Assembly: GCA_014155875.1 (NCBI GenBank)
Contig: JACEFZ010027761.1
Span: 546,001 to 610,000, forward strand
Direction of reading: 5' to 3'
DNA: 64,000 bases
From: Cepaea nemoralis
Taxonomy: Eukaryota > Mollusca > Gastropoda > Stylommatophora > Helicidae
This document shows, one piece after another, positions 1-10,984 of the stretch. Within the stretch, counting starts at the first letter, position 1; every line of letters starts with the position of its first letter. The translations under genes and the position numbers were made by a program. The notes under the pieces are model-generated. The model made no database searches, was not told where the DNA came from, and worked only from the letters and a program-made list of their open reading frames with translations.

Positions 1-28
1 AATGGAATGACAAATGGACATTGTTTAA

Positions 29-241
29 ATAATTCAGTGTCGATGGATACTATATCGTAAATGTGACCTTCTATTTGAACAGAAGGACGATATATCGCCA
101 TACTAGGGTAATCGTGCTGTTTACTTCATTCATGATATTGCTCACTGTTTCTAGCGACGGAAAATTACATTATAATGCTTGTTCATTTGATTGTGTAACA
201 TGTTTGGGTCTAAACGTACTCCTTGTGCGACACTGAATCAG
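29..241 (-). mobile_element. TTAA-target MITE, copy 1
   Basis: A 213-bp element between TTAA copies at 25-28 and 242-245. Ends are inverted: aattcagtgtcg at the left and cgacactgaatcag at the right. Its inner sequence (cgatatatcgccatactagg) is the reverse complement of that in copies at 53576 and 56485. It lies at the edge of a LINE RNase H fragment. TTAA targeting suggests piggyBac-like mobilisation (inference). Confidence 0.8.
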
Positions 242-245
242 TTAA

Positions 246-414
246 AGAGGAGAGTCTGGCGTATGATACAACAATGTGTAGCATGAGAAGGAAAGCTGAA
301 ACTGTGACGGCAGTGTTTCGATGGTTGGGGGAAGAACAACTAGACATATGTTTGTTAACAAAACTACCCAGTATGCTTCGGAAAGTGGAAACTGGCCCCT
401 TCCAAGCGAAGTTT
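246..414 (+). pseudogene. RNH-LINE fragment, central RNase H domain
   Basis: Translates to 'EESLAYDTTMCSMRRKAETV' and 'TAVFRWLGEEQLD', matching the second acidic-residue helix of LINE RNase H and close to a better copy at 35398-35676. It is 5' truncated by the MITE and cut on the right by SINE-A at 423. Confidence 0.7.
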
Positions 415-422
415 CCAACAAC

Positions 423-815
423 TAGTTTAGTTTAGTCGATGGATCAACATCACGGCACACGGGTGTAACCCATAAGTGCTCCGTTTTCCTCCTAACTAAA
501 ACCTGAGTCTGGAGAAACTCAGCTCAGTGCACGAACTCCGTAGCACCGGCGAGGATCCTGAAATACTTTGGGTAGATTTTTAACTCGAAATTTTGCCCGG
601 GCAGCGCCGTTAGGCTACTCTTTTTCGATTTCCAACTGCCAAGGGATTTTTTACGTGCGCAACAATACACACGGGCATCCGATCTCACTACCCAGAGACC
701 AGAGGAAATTTTATTACTAGAAGTCCACGTGAAAAATATCCCGGTCCTCACCGGGGCTTGAACCCGGGACATCCAGCACTCGAGGCGGACACCATACCTC
801 GAGACCACGCATACC
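423..815 (-). mobile_element. SINE-A, copy 1 (tRNA-derived, complete)
   Basis: A 393-bp insertion with 8-bp target duplication CCAACAAC at 415-422 and 816-823. On the minus strand it starts ggggtatgcgtggtctcgag (A box region), has a B box ggttcaagccccgg, and ends in a (taaac)n-like tail. It matches copies at 44935 and 50591. It interrupts the LINE fragment at 246-1215. Confidence 0.9.
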
Positions 816-869
816 CCAACAACGTTGCGTTGCCAACAACGAGTTGCCAACAACGGTGGGCAAGACGAC

Positions 870-1215
870 GGTTGCGAGTATGTCATGGATTTTCTGTCTA
901 GAGCATTCAGGGGTGCGGGGCAATGAGCAGTTGGATAGACTGACTGCTGCCCTTTTGGACGGAGAGCCACTTTACAAGAAGCGTGATGTCCTGAAGAAAG
1001 AAGTGGAGTGTCCAACTTAACAGTGTACCCATGTCTGGAGAGACTAATTCATAAGGGAATGAATCGATGACCTGGATCGCTCTTAATGCATTCAAAATAA
1101 GTTGCTGAAACTACCCATTAGGGAACCTCTCAGAGACTTTTTAGAAGTTCGGGGAACATGTGCGGGAATGTCCTGAGTGGAGTGATGTCAATTCTGAACA
1201 GGGTATTAATCTATT
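870..1215 (+). pseudogene. RNH-LINE fragment, RNase H C-terminus and 3' end
   Basis: Continues the LINE split by SINE-A: 'HSGVRGNEQLDRLTAALLDG' is the last RNase H motif ('HSGV.GNE.AD.LA'), and 'EHVRECPEWSDVNSEQG' the cysteine-containing C-terminal end. Frameshifts and stops make it dead. Confidence 0.7.
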
Positions 1216-1470
1216 AGCCAATACTGCCCCTTCTCCTCGTCCTCCACATAATACAAGTAAGAGTACACATGCTTCAAAACACATCGCTTGTAAAAATTAT
1301 ACCAGACTGTGTCGATCCCATTCAAAATCTGGATACTACTGGGGATTTCACTCTGGACCACTACCACCGAAAGGCATTGCACTAAATATAACGCAGACAC
1401 AGTCTGACGCTGATTAAACCTGATAACATACCCAGTGTCCGTGCCACCATGATATATTGGGCTTATTCGT
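1216..1470. other. Unassigned
   Basis: No recognisable gene or repeat seen between the LINE end and the minisatellite. Confidence 0.4.
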
Positions 1471-2455
1471 TGACAGAACGGCGCCTCATCCCTCACTAAT
1501 TCCTCGACAAGAACGGCGCTTCATCTCTCCATATTCCTTGACGGAACGGTGCTTCATCTTTCCATACCCCTTGACAAAACGGCGTTTCATCTCTCCATAT
1601 TCCTTGACGGAACAGTGCTTCATCTTTCCATACCCCTTGACAAAACGGCGTTTCATCTCTCCATATTCCTTGACGGAACGGTGCTTCATCTTTCCTTACC
1701 CCTTGTCAAAACAGCGTTTCGTCTCTCCAAATTCCTTGACGGAACGGTGCTTCATCTTTCCATACCCCTTGACAAAACGGCGTTTCATCTCTCCATATTC
1801 CTTGACGGAACGGTGCTTCATCTTTCCATACCCCTTGAGAAAACGGCGTTTCATCTCTCCATATTCCTTGACGGAACGGTGCTTCATCTTTCCATACCCC
1901 TTGACAAAACAGCGTTTCGTCTCTCCATATTCCTTGACGGAACGGTGCTTCATCTTTCCTTACCCCTTGTCAAAGCAGCGTTTCGTCTCTCCAAATTCCT
2001 TGACGGAACGGTGCTTCATCTTTCCATACCCCTTGACAAAACGGCGTTTCATCTCTCCATATTCCTTGACGGAACGGTGCTTCATCTTTCCATACCCCTT
2101 GACAAAACAGCGTTTCGTCTCTCCATATTCCTTGACGGAACGGTGCTTCATCTTTCCTTACCCCTTGTCAAAACAGCGTTTCGTCTCTCCAAATTCCTTG
2201 ACGGAACGGTGCTTCATCTTTCCATACCCCTTGACAAATATTCCTCGACAAAACGGAGCGTCGTCTCTCACTATTCCTTGACAGAACGGCGCTTCATCTT
2301 TCATTATCCACGGACAAAATGGCGCGCCATCTCTCATTATTCACGGACAAAATGGCGTGCCATCTCACCATATTCCTTGACAGAACGAAACTTTATCTCC
2401 TCACCTTGCTTGACAGAAAGGCGCTTTATCTATACATATTTCTTGACAAGAGGGC
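1471..2455. repeat. 33-bp minisatellite in 66-bp dimers
   Basis: About 29 units. Two alternating unit types, ttgacggaacggtgcttcat... and ttgacaaaacggcgtttcat..., form 66-bp dimers; ends are more diverged. Because 33 is a multiple of three, long frames stay open on the plus strand (1457-2281 and 1549-2460) and largely on the minus strand. No codon-level evidence supports translation. Confidence 0.95.
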
Positions 2456-2825
2456 ACTAGACGAAAGATGTTAGCACCACGTTGACAGCCAGCTCGACTT
2501 CCAAGACCATATTCTCGTACCCATTTTGTGAAGGGCAGCAGTGGTAGCGCTCTGGCTAGTCCCGGTGGTCATGTACTCGAACCCTCATTGACCTAGGCTA
2601 CCTGTCTCTAATTATTTCTCCAAAAGTTTCTAGGTCAGCACTACTTCTGTTGCCCTGTGGGTTTTATACGCAGGACTTTCTCAATATACTATTATCAGGT
2701 TTTCTCAACGTGTGTCCAGTCCAGGCTTATGTCTGTTCCTCTCCTCTTGATTCACTAGAATTGTTTAGTTCTCTCCGTCATCTCCATAGGCGTGATCCTG
2801 ACATTCTGTCAAACAATTTTAGTGG
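2456..2825. other. Unassigned, with a possible tRNA-like SINE head near 2540-2600
   Basis: A stretch with 'gcagtggtagcgctctggctag' style A-box sequence (about 2540) and 'gtactcgaaccc' B-box-like sequence (about 2570). No body or tail could be delimited. Confidence 0.35.
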
Positions 2826-3150
2826 AGATCAGTATGGCTCAATGGATAAGAACGCGTGTTCTTAAATATCCGGTGTGCTGATGCCGAGGTAAGGGGTTCA
2901 ACCCCTACACCGGACAGTTTAACTAAATTGTTGACCTCACGTCCTTGACTAGGAGACGTTAATTACAAGTACCTCTGAAGTCGGAGTGGGTTTGCCTAAC
3001 GGCAAGGGACACTGTTAATAGGAAAAACTAGTCCACAAGTAAAAAAAGCTAGCGAGCGCAACTCCCCCCCACCCCAAAAAAAAAAAAACAAAACAAAACA
3101 AAAACAAACAAACAACCCAAAAACAACAACAACAACAACAACAACAACAC
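2826..3150 (+). mobile_element. SINE-B copy with A-rich/(AAC)n tail
   Basis: Head 'tatggctcaatggataagaa' (A box), B box 'ggggttcaacccctacacc', shared body 'acctctgaagtcggagtggg', then an A-rich tail ending in (aac)n at about 3125-3148. Confidence 0.85.
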
Positions 3151-3449
3151 ATTTTAGTCATTCTTGTTCTTCGCAAATGCAAATTAATGATGATTTTCAA
3201 TGTATTAGTATTTCTTGTTATTGTTTTCCATGTTTCTGATCAACACAGGGGTAAGAACTTGAAGTAGAAGTTACATACTCAAAGTTTTGGTCTAGATTTA
3301 ATTTGCCTTAGCTTTCACATATTTGATAGTTTTATGAAAGCTTTTTTTGCTTTTCTCAATTTTATCTTTATTAGTTCCCTATACTTTGTTCATATTGCTA
3401 CTTAAGGAAATGTACTATTTCACTTTGAAGTAAGGTTTCACCAAGAGAA
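3151..3449. other. Unassigned AT-rich stretch
   Basis: No gene, repeat or motif recognised. Confidence 0.4.
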
Positions 3450-3668
3450 ATGAAGTTTTCATTTTCATTGCACCCCTTGTTACCCCATCTGACTTTATGT
3501 CTCTCCGCGGGACAGCAGACAGTTTGCCAAGAGCATTGCACAAAGCACGAACTCTGTAGCTCCAGCAATGTCCCCCAGATTGCAACTGTGGTCTCAACGA
3601 CGCAGTCCGGGGAACGAACTAACGACCTTCACGAAGCATACGGCTCAACCACTTGGCCACGGTAACCC
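3450..3668 (-). mobile_element. SINE-C, diverged copy
   Basis: Reverse-oriented. It carries 'agcacgaactctgtagctcc' and ends at the tRNA-like head 'aaccacttggccacggtaac'. The head is the start of the 113-bp tandem repeat that follows. Confidence 0.7.
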
Positions 3669-3984
3669 CCTAATAGAACGCCCTACGAGGTACACCCATA
3701 TACATTTAAAATAGGTGCCACATAAGAATCATTAGTGTTTGTGCAATCCGATGTTTATTAACCACTTGGCCACGGTTACCCCCTAATAGAACGCCCTACG
3801 AGGTACACCCATATACATGTAAAATAGGTGCCACATGAGAATCATTAGTGTTTGTGCAATCCGATGTTTATTAACCACTTGGCCACGGTTACCCCCTAAT
3901 AGAACGCCCTACGAGGTACACCCATATACATTTAAAATAGCTATCACATGAGAATCATTAGTGTTTGTACAATCCGATGTGTGC
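3648..3984. repeat. Three tandem 113-bp copies of a SINE head plus flank
   Basis: Units start at 3648, 3761 and 3874 with 'accacttggccacgg'. Only the first belongs to a SINE-C, so the junction of SINE and flanking DNA was triplicated after insertion. Units are nearly identical. Confidence 0.92.
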
Positions 3985-4139
3985 TAACGGAGACTGAGCA
4001 CGGGTGGGTATCCATCGAGGGTTATGACATCGATTTCTGATAATTAATCTACAAATCCCTCCTTTGGTCAGCCAATCCGTAAATCCAAAGATTGGTGTTG
4101 AAGTCGTCTAAACTTGCCCCCCACGCCCCTACTCCCTTG

Positions 4140-4510
4140 TCTACAGTTGTAAGCAACTCTGTTGAGCTCACCATAGATCAGTGTCCCAAACGTTCGTCTG
4201 ATCTTCTCCCTTTACTGTCTCCAGTTCTAAGCAGTTCTGTTGAGCTCACCATAAGCCAGTGCCCCAAACGCCTTGCAAGCCTGCGTGATGTATTTCTACT
4301 TGGACGTCCTCATTCTCTCTAGCCCCGAATATTGTCCTTCAGTAGTTTCAGTTCTACTCCATGTCTCAGCCAAGTCAAGATACCAATTATGTTCAGTTGT
4401 CTTTCTCTTTAGCTCCGAGTCTTGTCCTTCAGTAGTTTCAATTCTACTCCATGTCTCAGCCAAGTCAAGATACCAACTATGTTCAGTTGTCTTTTTTCTC
4501 CAAAGTGCAG
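4140..4510. repeat. Local tandem duplications of about 80 and 90 bp
   Basis: 'tctgttgagctcaccata' recurs near 4155 and 4237, and 'cttgtccttcagtagtttca' recurs 90 bp apart near 4331 and 4421. No coding evidence. Confidence 0.75.
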
Positions 4511-4544
4511 ATTGTTCTGTGCATCCTAACTACAGGTAAATGGC

Positions 4545-4790
4545 CCTATTACGCTTCTTGAGACGTATTGTGTATATGGTGCCAGCAGTATATTGTATAG
4601 ACCAACTGACACTTTCAGGGTTGTGTTGTCAATATCTTTATTCCCGCCTTTACTTCCCAAAACATTTCACAGCACCCATTTTATGCTGAGTCGAAAAGGA
4701 GCCTACGTCTGTTAAAATAATTCCCACAACCAGGGGGTTCGAATACTTGACCTCTGGGCCGGCAGACAAATGTTCTAGCTTCAGCTCTAT
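4545..4790 (-). mobile_element. SINE-F, diverged copy
   Basis: Minus-oriented SINE with 'tatagaccaactgacac' distal part and a tRNA-like head near 4730-4775 ('gggggttcgaatacttgacc'). Related copies lie at 12548, 28090, 44578 and 49780. Confidence 0.6.
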
Positions 4791-5625
4791 CTCAGTTCCC
4801 AACATAATTATAAAACCAATGAACAATTGTCAAAAACGTACTTTAAAATGGCACCAGGTGGCATTTGACTGTTGCATACTGAATGCAGCTTGTGTATGTA
4901 GAAAGGCTGTACCTTCATGCTCCATGACATACTACAGATAATGACGGATATTGAACTTCACTACAACTTTTCATCTTGCTATACATCTTTCCTTTCAAAC
5001 AGAATTTATCAATGTGCACTTTAATGATTATTTCACATGTCTGTATGGTTGTATATATTGTAGATTTGTTCCAATGTTCCGCTTATCTGTGTTAATCTTT
5101 GAGTAGGTCAATCATTCTTGAAGTCTGCTTGTCTGTGTTAATCTTTGAGTAGGTCAATCATTCTTGCAGTCTGCTGTCTGCATGATCTCGACCTTCAACT
5201 CTACAATTAGGCGTGGATGATTGGTTGCGCATGATCTAGACCTTTACCTCTGCAATTAGGTGTGTATGGTTTGGTGTGCATGAATTTGTCCTTCTCTATC
5301 ACAAGTTAACACACTGTGTAATGAGCGTTCGTTCGATATTTTCAATATGGCTACAGAGAGACATAAATAAGCATGCTATTAACGAAACTAGGAAATCGAA
5401 CTTAACTGTCTGGGATGCTAAGTGTGGCACTTACTTTAACCTATTTTTGCCATCTATTAATTTTCGCGAAGTTACTCTTAAGGTCACAGGGAAATCATAA
5501 TAAGTGAACCGTTGAACTGGCTTCGAAAATAATGGCGTTCTGAGTGTTGATGTGGGGAATGCAATAGCAAGGATAAGGCCTAGTTAATGCATTGTTAACG
5601 ACAACGTCTAATGTAGTTATTATTG
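4791..5625. other. Unassigned, with a 58-bp duplication
   Basis: 'aatctttgagtaggtcaatc' occurs near 5094 and 5142. Otherwise nothing recognised. Confidence 0.5.
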
Positions 5626-5800
5626 TGTCAGGGGCGGCTGGATTAGTGACTAGAATGACCGGGTTCTCCTTCGCGAGACCCGGGTTCGAATCCTCGGTAA
5701 GGTGTTTTATTTTGTTTCTTTCGGAGGCAAAAAGAAAACTCTAACGTGCACAGTTCGTGACGACTGCACTAGCCAGGCGGCCTTAATTCCTCAGGCTCAA
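5626..5800 (+). mobile_element. tRNA-like SINE head
   Basis: A-box-like 'ggattagtgactagaatg' and B box 'gggttcgaatcctcgg' about 40 bp apart, followed by a non-tRNA body. It does not fold obviously as a full tRNA, so a SINE is more likely than a tRNA gene. Confidence 0.5.
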
Positions 5801-5987
5801 GACCCCCTCCTCCCCCGTCATACACCGCAAGGTATATAGGCAGTAGATGATGTTACTTTTAAAATGTATTGGATGAAACAGAAAACAAACAGTTCTGTTC
5901 AATAAGAACGCTGCACTTAGGAAGGTTGGTTACTAAAACAAATACAATTAAAGAGAGTAAAATATTTTGAGTACGTAAAGAGACACA

Positions 5988-6240
5988 CGCCGGTCTCTCT
6001 CGCTGAGGGGTTACAACACTTTCTCCGTAATCCCGTTTATCACGCAGTCTCATAGCGGGAGAGAACTGGGAGCGGTTCGACCCCCGCTGGTGACTTGCGG
6101 GATACTGAGCCGGCCGCTCAGAAAGCAATGGCAAACTACTGAGCGTAATCTTGCCAAGAAATCAACAGACAGCTGAAAGATGCTGCTGTTGACAGCGATG
6201 TCCTGTAAAGGATATGCAAAAAAAAAAAAAAAAAAAAAGA
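5988..6240 (+). mobile_element. SINE-D copy with poly-A tail
   Basis: B box 'gcggttcgacccccgc', body 'cagaaagcaatggcaaacta', conserved end 'tcctgtaaaggatatgcaa' running into an A tail at about 6218-6238. Confidence 0.85.
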
Positions 6241-6244
6241 GACA

Positions 6245-6390
6245 CACAGAGAAGTAAATATCTGGATGCCTTGGCCATGTGGCATGGTCGATACTAGAAC
6301 ACGGAGCTGATTCAGGACTCTGGTGATCGTGTGAGATGGTGAAACACTATCGCCTACGCTTATCGGTATGGCGCATTCTGATGACAAGAG
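6245..6390 (+). mobile_element. LINE-F1 3' end fragment
   Basis: Contains 'ggatgccttggccatgtggc' and 'gagctgattcaggactctgg', matching the 3' coding end of LINE-F1 copies at 38.3, 42.3 and 50 kb. Stops present. Confidence 0.75.
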
Positions 6391-7440
6391 AAAAGAAAAA
6401 TAAGATGGCTGAATGTTGTTTTTCAAACACTTATTGATCGTGATGAAAACGGCGATTGCGCAGTCTTGATGCATTCATTTATTATGGCGAAAAAGGCGAT
6501 TGCAGTTTTTGAAATACTTATTGATTGTGATGAAAATATGGATTGTACAGTGACAGTTCAATCTGTGTAAAGGGTTAAAAATAATTAAAGCTTTATGGAA
6601 ATGTCATATCTAAAAATAAGTGACCTAGCGACTAAAAAACAAAAGCCCGTAGCAAGTAGTACCTACAGTGGGTGCGTAAAGTGTTGGAGGCCATCACGTG
6701 ACTGTAAGCCTGGTTGCCTGGAGGAGTAGGTGACCAATATTTTCCTCCTGTAGCGAACGACGACAGCTGGCATCGCAACCTTGTTGGACAGCTCCCATGC
6801 TATTGTTAATGTATAGTTCAAACCTCTATACTAACAAGCCCGTGTAAGCGATTAAAAGTTGAAAAACAAAATATAAATCATCCCTTCTAAGAACAGGCAC
6901 TTATTGAAAAGATCAGCAGTGCACAACGAAACACGACTAAATCTACGGAAGCACTGCAATCTATGATCTTAGAAATAAAGTCTGAACATTCATTAATGCC
7001 AAATGTATTGGGTTCGATTTATTGCTGACTGCCTCCCACGTGTCAGGAGCTGAGATCCCGTGGAGGGAACATCACGGAACGAAAGCCTGAAGTTGGCAAC
7101 AGTAAATAATATTGTCGCCATAGTTATTGTAGATAATTGCTATGTAAAGATACTAGTTTAGAATATTATTTTATGGTGTGAATACAGTGGATGTATGTGA
7201 ATTGCAGTTATACTGTCGTAAGCGAAAAGATATATTATATGATTTGAAACGTTTCAGTGTTCTGTGCTGTGCTATCGTAGTTCGGTGTGTTGTTAATGGT
7301 TTAGAATGACTAGGAAGACGCCATAGGCCCGTAAGTCATTGGGTAGTAACTAACTACATGAATATATTCTTAGGTCCCTAGACAACATTAAATAAACCAG
7401 CCTGGAGAGATGGATACAGGTCGGAGAACTAGACCTCCAG
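6391..7440. other. Unassigned
   Basis: A partly repeated segment ('cttattgatcgtgatgaaaa' near 6430, close variant near 6520) and otherwise nothing recognised. Confidence 0.4.
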
Positions 7441-7453
7441 AAATCAGATTTAA

Positions 7454-7701
7454 AAAAACGTCGCTTAAAAGTCGACAGGGTCGACTTCATTGCACCGGGT
7501 TTTATCCCATATGGCTCGGTCTCTTTCCGCAGCGCGGAAAGCGTCGCACAAAGCACGAACTCCGTAGCTCTAGCGACGACCCACAGGAGTCTCCGAAAAA
7601 TTTAACTCGTGAACCGAAGGGCGCGGCCCGGAATCGAACCCAAAACCTTCGGAGCCCGAGTTAAACGGCTTGACCTCTTCGCCACGAAGACTCCTAATCA
7701 G
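7454..7701 (-). mobile_element. SINE-C copy, near complete
   Basis: Distal end 'cgcttaaaagtcgacagggt' at left, body 'gcacgaactccgtagctcta', B box on the minus strand (reverse of 'ggaatcgaacccaaaacc'). Flanked by an approximate target duplication atcagatttaa (7443-7453 and 7702-7712). Confidence 0.85.
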
Positions 7702-7949
7702 ATCAGATTTAAGATCATCGAGGTTAAGATCAATCGTAATGACCCCGGATGTCAACAGTTAAGATACTGTGCGAGAAAAGTGGTTATTTCAAGTGGTATT
7801 GTCAACGTGTTTAAACACAACCAGAAAATGAACGTCAATGTTTTGTGTGTGTTTATATGCCAGTGTATTACCAGTTATACATATCGTAAGGAAGTAACCG
7901 AAAGGATCTTTACAAGCATTGACTGACTCGCATTTTGACGTCTTGACAA

Positions 7950-8034
7950 ACGATAGTTTGTTAAAATGGAGTTATACCTCTCAATGACACAAAGCCTGGG
8001 CTGAATTTAGAGACCATGTGTTGCCCATGCAGCA

Positions 8035-8068
<34 letters not shown>

Positions 8069-8480
8069 TCCCTGTCTCTCTCTCTCTCTCTCTCTCTCGG
8101 CCTGCCTAGTTTACTCCAGAGGAAAGGTAACACCAATAAATACTTCTGGAAGAACAAGACAAGTTGTAGAAGCTGCCAGATCAGCAAAGCAATACTCTAA
8201 CTGTCCGCCTTTCGGAGCTTCCATCCTAGACCAGTTGTCGACCAAGGCATAGGACCTGGTCTGCCCTGCCATGACATTTAGTCTTTAGGTTGCATTTCCT
8301 CGCATTAGGATAAGGCTTTTACCCTCCCTATTGCACTCCTCCGCACAAAGCCGTTGGCACAATGTGGGGTGTCAGGTTTGGTGTGCGCCGCCCAACATTC
8401 GGCGCTAACAGAAAACAGCTAGTACCGTCTACTGTCATACGGTAGCTCAGTCATATCTGACCAAGACCTGACAGTTTATT
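7950..8480 (+). mobile_element. Element E, copy 1
   Basis: About 530-bp interspersed repeat shared with 34330-34850 (minus) and 51895-52350. It contains 'aaagcctgggctgaatttag', an internal (TC)n at about 8036-8098, 'ggcctgcctagtttactcc' and 'tcggcgctaa'. No coding region. Class unknown. Confidence 0.8.
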
Positions 8481-8570
8481 AGACGCATTATGCACTAGAC
8501 GCATTGGCTACTTTGTATAGACCAATCGGCACACGCTGAGTGCTGTGTTCACTAGCTGACCGACCGCCAT

Positions 8571-8848
8571 TTTTTTTGCTCGCTCTCATAAAACTCTAGC
8601 TAAGTCCATACACATGCCACTACTTCAAGTGCACTGGACTGATGTTTGCGAGTGAACTAGCTTTCTCTATTATCAGTCTCCCGGGTCATCATGCGAACAT
8701 ATGCCCCCCCCCCCCCAATTTAAGGACGAGAAGTCAACATTTTAGCCCAACTGTCCGATGTAGGGGTTGAACCCTCTACCTTGGCATCAGCACACCGGAA
8801 GTTTAAGAGCGAGGTCTCTTATCCACTCGTCCAAACTGATCCTCGCTG
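8571..8848 (-). mobile_element. SINE-B copy
   Basis: Reverse-oriented; 'aaggacgagaagtcaacatt', 'ggggttgaaccc' B box and 'tcttatccactcgtcc' head are diagnostic. A C tract near 8703-8717 interrupts the body. Confidence 0.85.
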
Positions 8849-8859
8849 ACAGCCTTTCT

Positions 8860-9010
8860 TTCCCTAGACATTTCCTGCTACCCATTTAAGGCTGGATCAA
8901 CCTGTTGAGTACATATCAATTCTTAAAAATCGCCTGCACGTGGATTCGAACTCATGAGCAGCGGGACGAAAGGCGAGCGTCTAGTCACTGTACTTCGGGG
9001 GCTTACAGCT
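8860..9010 (-). mobile_element. Short tRNA-like SINE
   Basis: Minus-strand B-box sequence (reverse of 'gtggattcgaactcatg') and A-box region near 8985, with a short body to the left. Confidence 0.5.
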
Positions 9011-9086
9011 ATACATATAGTTCATACACATTTATTTCTCATAATTACAACCACATGGAGGATGATGTTTCTAAATTTCGCGAGCA

Positions 9087-9235
9087 GGGTGTATTTTTAA
9101 TGACTGTGGGGTGTTTGTAAATTTTGCCGTTCCAGGTTGTGTAGTTATCTTTTATGTTGCATGAACTCCACAGAGGGTGAATACAAAATTGCAATGGCAA
9201 TATTTTCAACAACCCCACAGTAATTAAACTACACC
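9087..9235. mobile_element. Mariner-type MITE, copy 1
   Basis: 149-bp foldback. Left end gggtgtatttttaatgac pairs with right end cagtaattaaactacacc; the arms continue through 'ttttgccgttcca'. Shares ends with the longer relic at 54530-55148. Confidence 0.85.
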
Positions 9236-9340
9236 AATATAAGGTGTTGTAGAGAATTAAGAGAAACACAACATTAGCAGACATATGCTACATAAAGAAT
9301 CATGAACAGTCTTCAGTCAAACGAATCAGAATCGCCATAT

Positions 9341-9660
9341 GGAGGTCAGAGTGCCGAATGGATACCCCTACACCGGTCAGCTCTGTACTAAAATGTTGGC
9401 TTCTCGTCCTTAACTTGGGGACGTAAATTACCAGTACCTCTGAAGTCGGAGTGGGCTGTGTAAGGGACACTGGTAATATGGAAATCTAACCCACAAGCAA
9501 AAATCAGTCCAGTGCATAAGAAGTAGTAGCACGTGTATGGAGTTGAGTTCAACGCCAGCGAGCACCCAAAAAAAAAAAAAAAAACAATCCAAAAAAAAAA
9601 AAGAAAAACAATAAAAAAAAAGCAGAAACCAAAACAACAACAACAACAACAACAAACAAA
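9341..9660 (+). mobile_element. SINE-B copy, head deleted between A and B boxes, long A-rich tail
   Basis: 'cagagtgccgaatggatacc' joins directly to 'ctacaccggtcag'; body 'acctctgaagtcggagtggg'; tail of A runs and (aac)n to about 9660. Confidence 0.85.
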
Positions 9661-9704
9661 ACAAAACAAACAAAAACAAGATTCCCCACAAATAGGTGAA
9701 GGAG

Positions 9705-10590
9705 ACATGCTTCTTCTTTCGGTGGCTTGAAATGTGTCTATAACTGTCTACAACAACTGTCTATAACTGCAATGTTACCATAGCTCTGTGATCCACAGAG
9801 TTTATCTTCCACTGCCGTTTGCCTAGATATGTTGTATTGTAGGCAGTCTTGGAGTATGTGATCTGCTGTCTGAGGCGCTGATCCACATGTGACCATGGCT
9901 GATTCACCAATCTTGAATTTTGAATATATGTGGTTGTATAATTTATTGTGTCCTGTTCTGAGGCGCAGAATAATATTATGTTTAGGTCTGTCTATAAGTT
10001 GATATACATCTTGAGCAGGGTTTTGTGACATTCTAACGGATTTGATCATTCTTTCCTTTTGGTGGTATATAACGGGTACATTAGGCTGTTCTTCTATTGC
10101 TCCATCCTTACTTAATCGATCATTTCTATCCTTTCCGAGTACACCACAGTGAAATGGTATCCACTGTATGGCGGCGACCTTACGCTGGCTGCCAAGTTCA
10201 GAAAGTAGTGTTCGTGTTACTGGACATTTCCCAGACAGGAGCGCCTCGAGTACTGATTTTGCATCTGTCAATAGCACCACAGGTTGTGTACCATGTAATA
10301 TTTAGTAATTTCTATGTTGCTATCGTGATTGCTCGGATTTCTGCATCATAATTATGGCAGTACTATCCTGTTGGTACTCTGCTGTGTCCTATAGTAATAT
10401 TTGGGTATTCTATGTACACTCCCTCTCCATCATTTCGACCAGCATTTTGTGCTGATCCATCTGTATTGACTCTGATCCAGAGGTACTGTGGATATTCGTC
10501 ATCTAGGAACCAGAGTGGCTGTTCTGTGTTGTACACTGTTCTGTTTTCTTCCTTGTTGGTGAAGAAGAAATGAGACTGACTGAAGTAGAT
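9705..10590 (-). pseudogene. RNH-LINE 3' part (RNase H domain and C-terminus)
   Basis: The minus frame 10280-9738 encodes 'LLTDAKSVLEALLSGK', 'AIQWIPFHCGVLGKDRNDRL' (RNase H His motif) and 'RTGHNKLYNHIYSKFKIGES' with a cysteine-rich end. Upstream RNase H N-terminus is present with frameshifts to about 10590. Same family as 15485-16960. 3' end is the (GAA)-type tail region at the left. Confidence 0.85.
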
Positions 10591-10984
10591 TAGAGATCAA
10601 CCTGGTAACATGTTAGGAAAGCGAGATAGATAAACATTCATTAGCTTAAAATAAAAACACCCATAAGGGAATAATAATGGCGCTAAGCAACATAAGCAAT
10701 TCAGCAAGTCTCACAATAAATCTCAGACCCAGCTGCACATAGATAATTAGCACGACAAACACAGATCTTTTCAAGGAGTTAAAAGCTGTACATAAAAGAA
10801 ACAGACATGACACTTTAGCACGAAAGAAATAAAGGACATTTTTGTAAAGACAACCTATTATACAAGATCATACCAGCTGGAAGAGAAATTATACAAACAA
10901 AACAACAAAACAATAAATAATAAAAGCTGTTATAGTATTTATGGAGGATGATATCTATCACAGATCTATGATATCATTGAAACA
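10591..10984. other. Unassigned A-rich stretch
   Basis: AT-rich sequence with scattered stops. It may be LINE-derived but no motif can be supported. Confidence 0.35.

Noticed and set aside
1457..2460. Two long overlapping plus frames as a repeat protein
   Set aside because: Open in several frames because the repeat period is a multiple of three; no start context or flanking exons; peptide is a direct image of the minisatellite.
5626..5700. Genuine tRNA gene
   Set aside because: A and B boxes are present but arms do not pair convincingly and a SINE-like body follows; other heads in the window behave the same.
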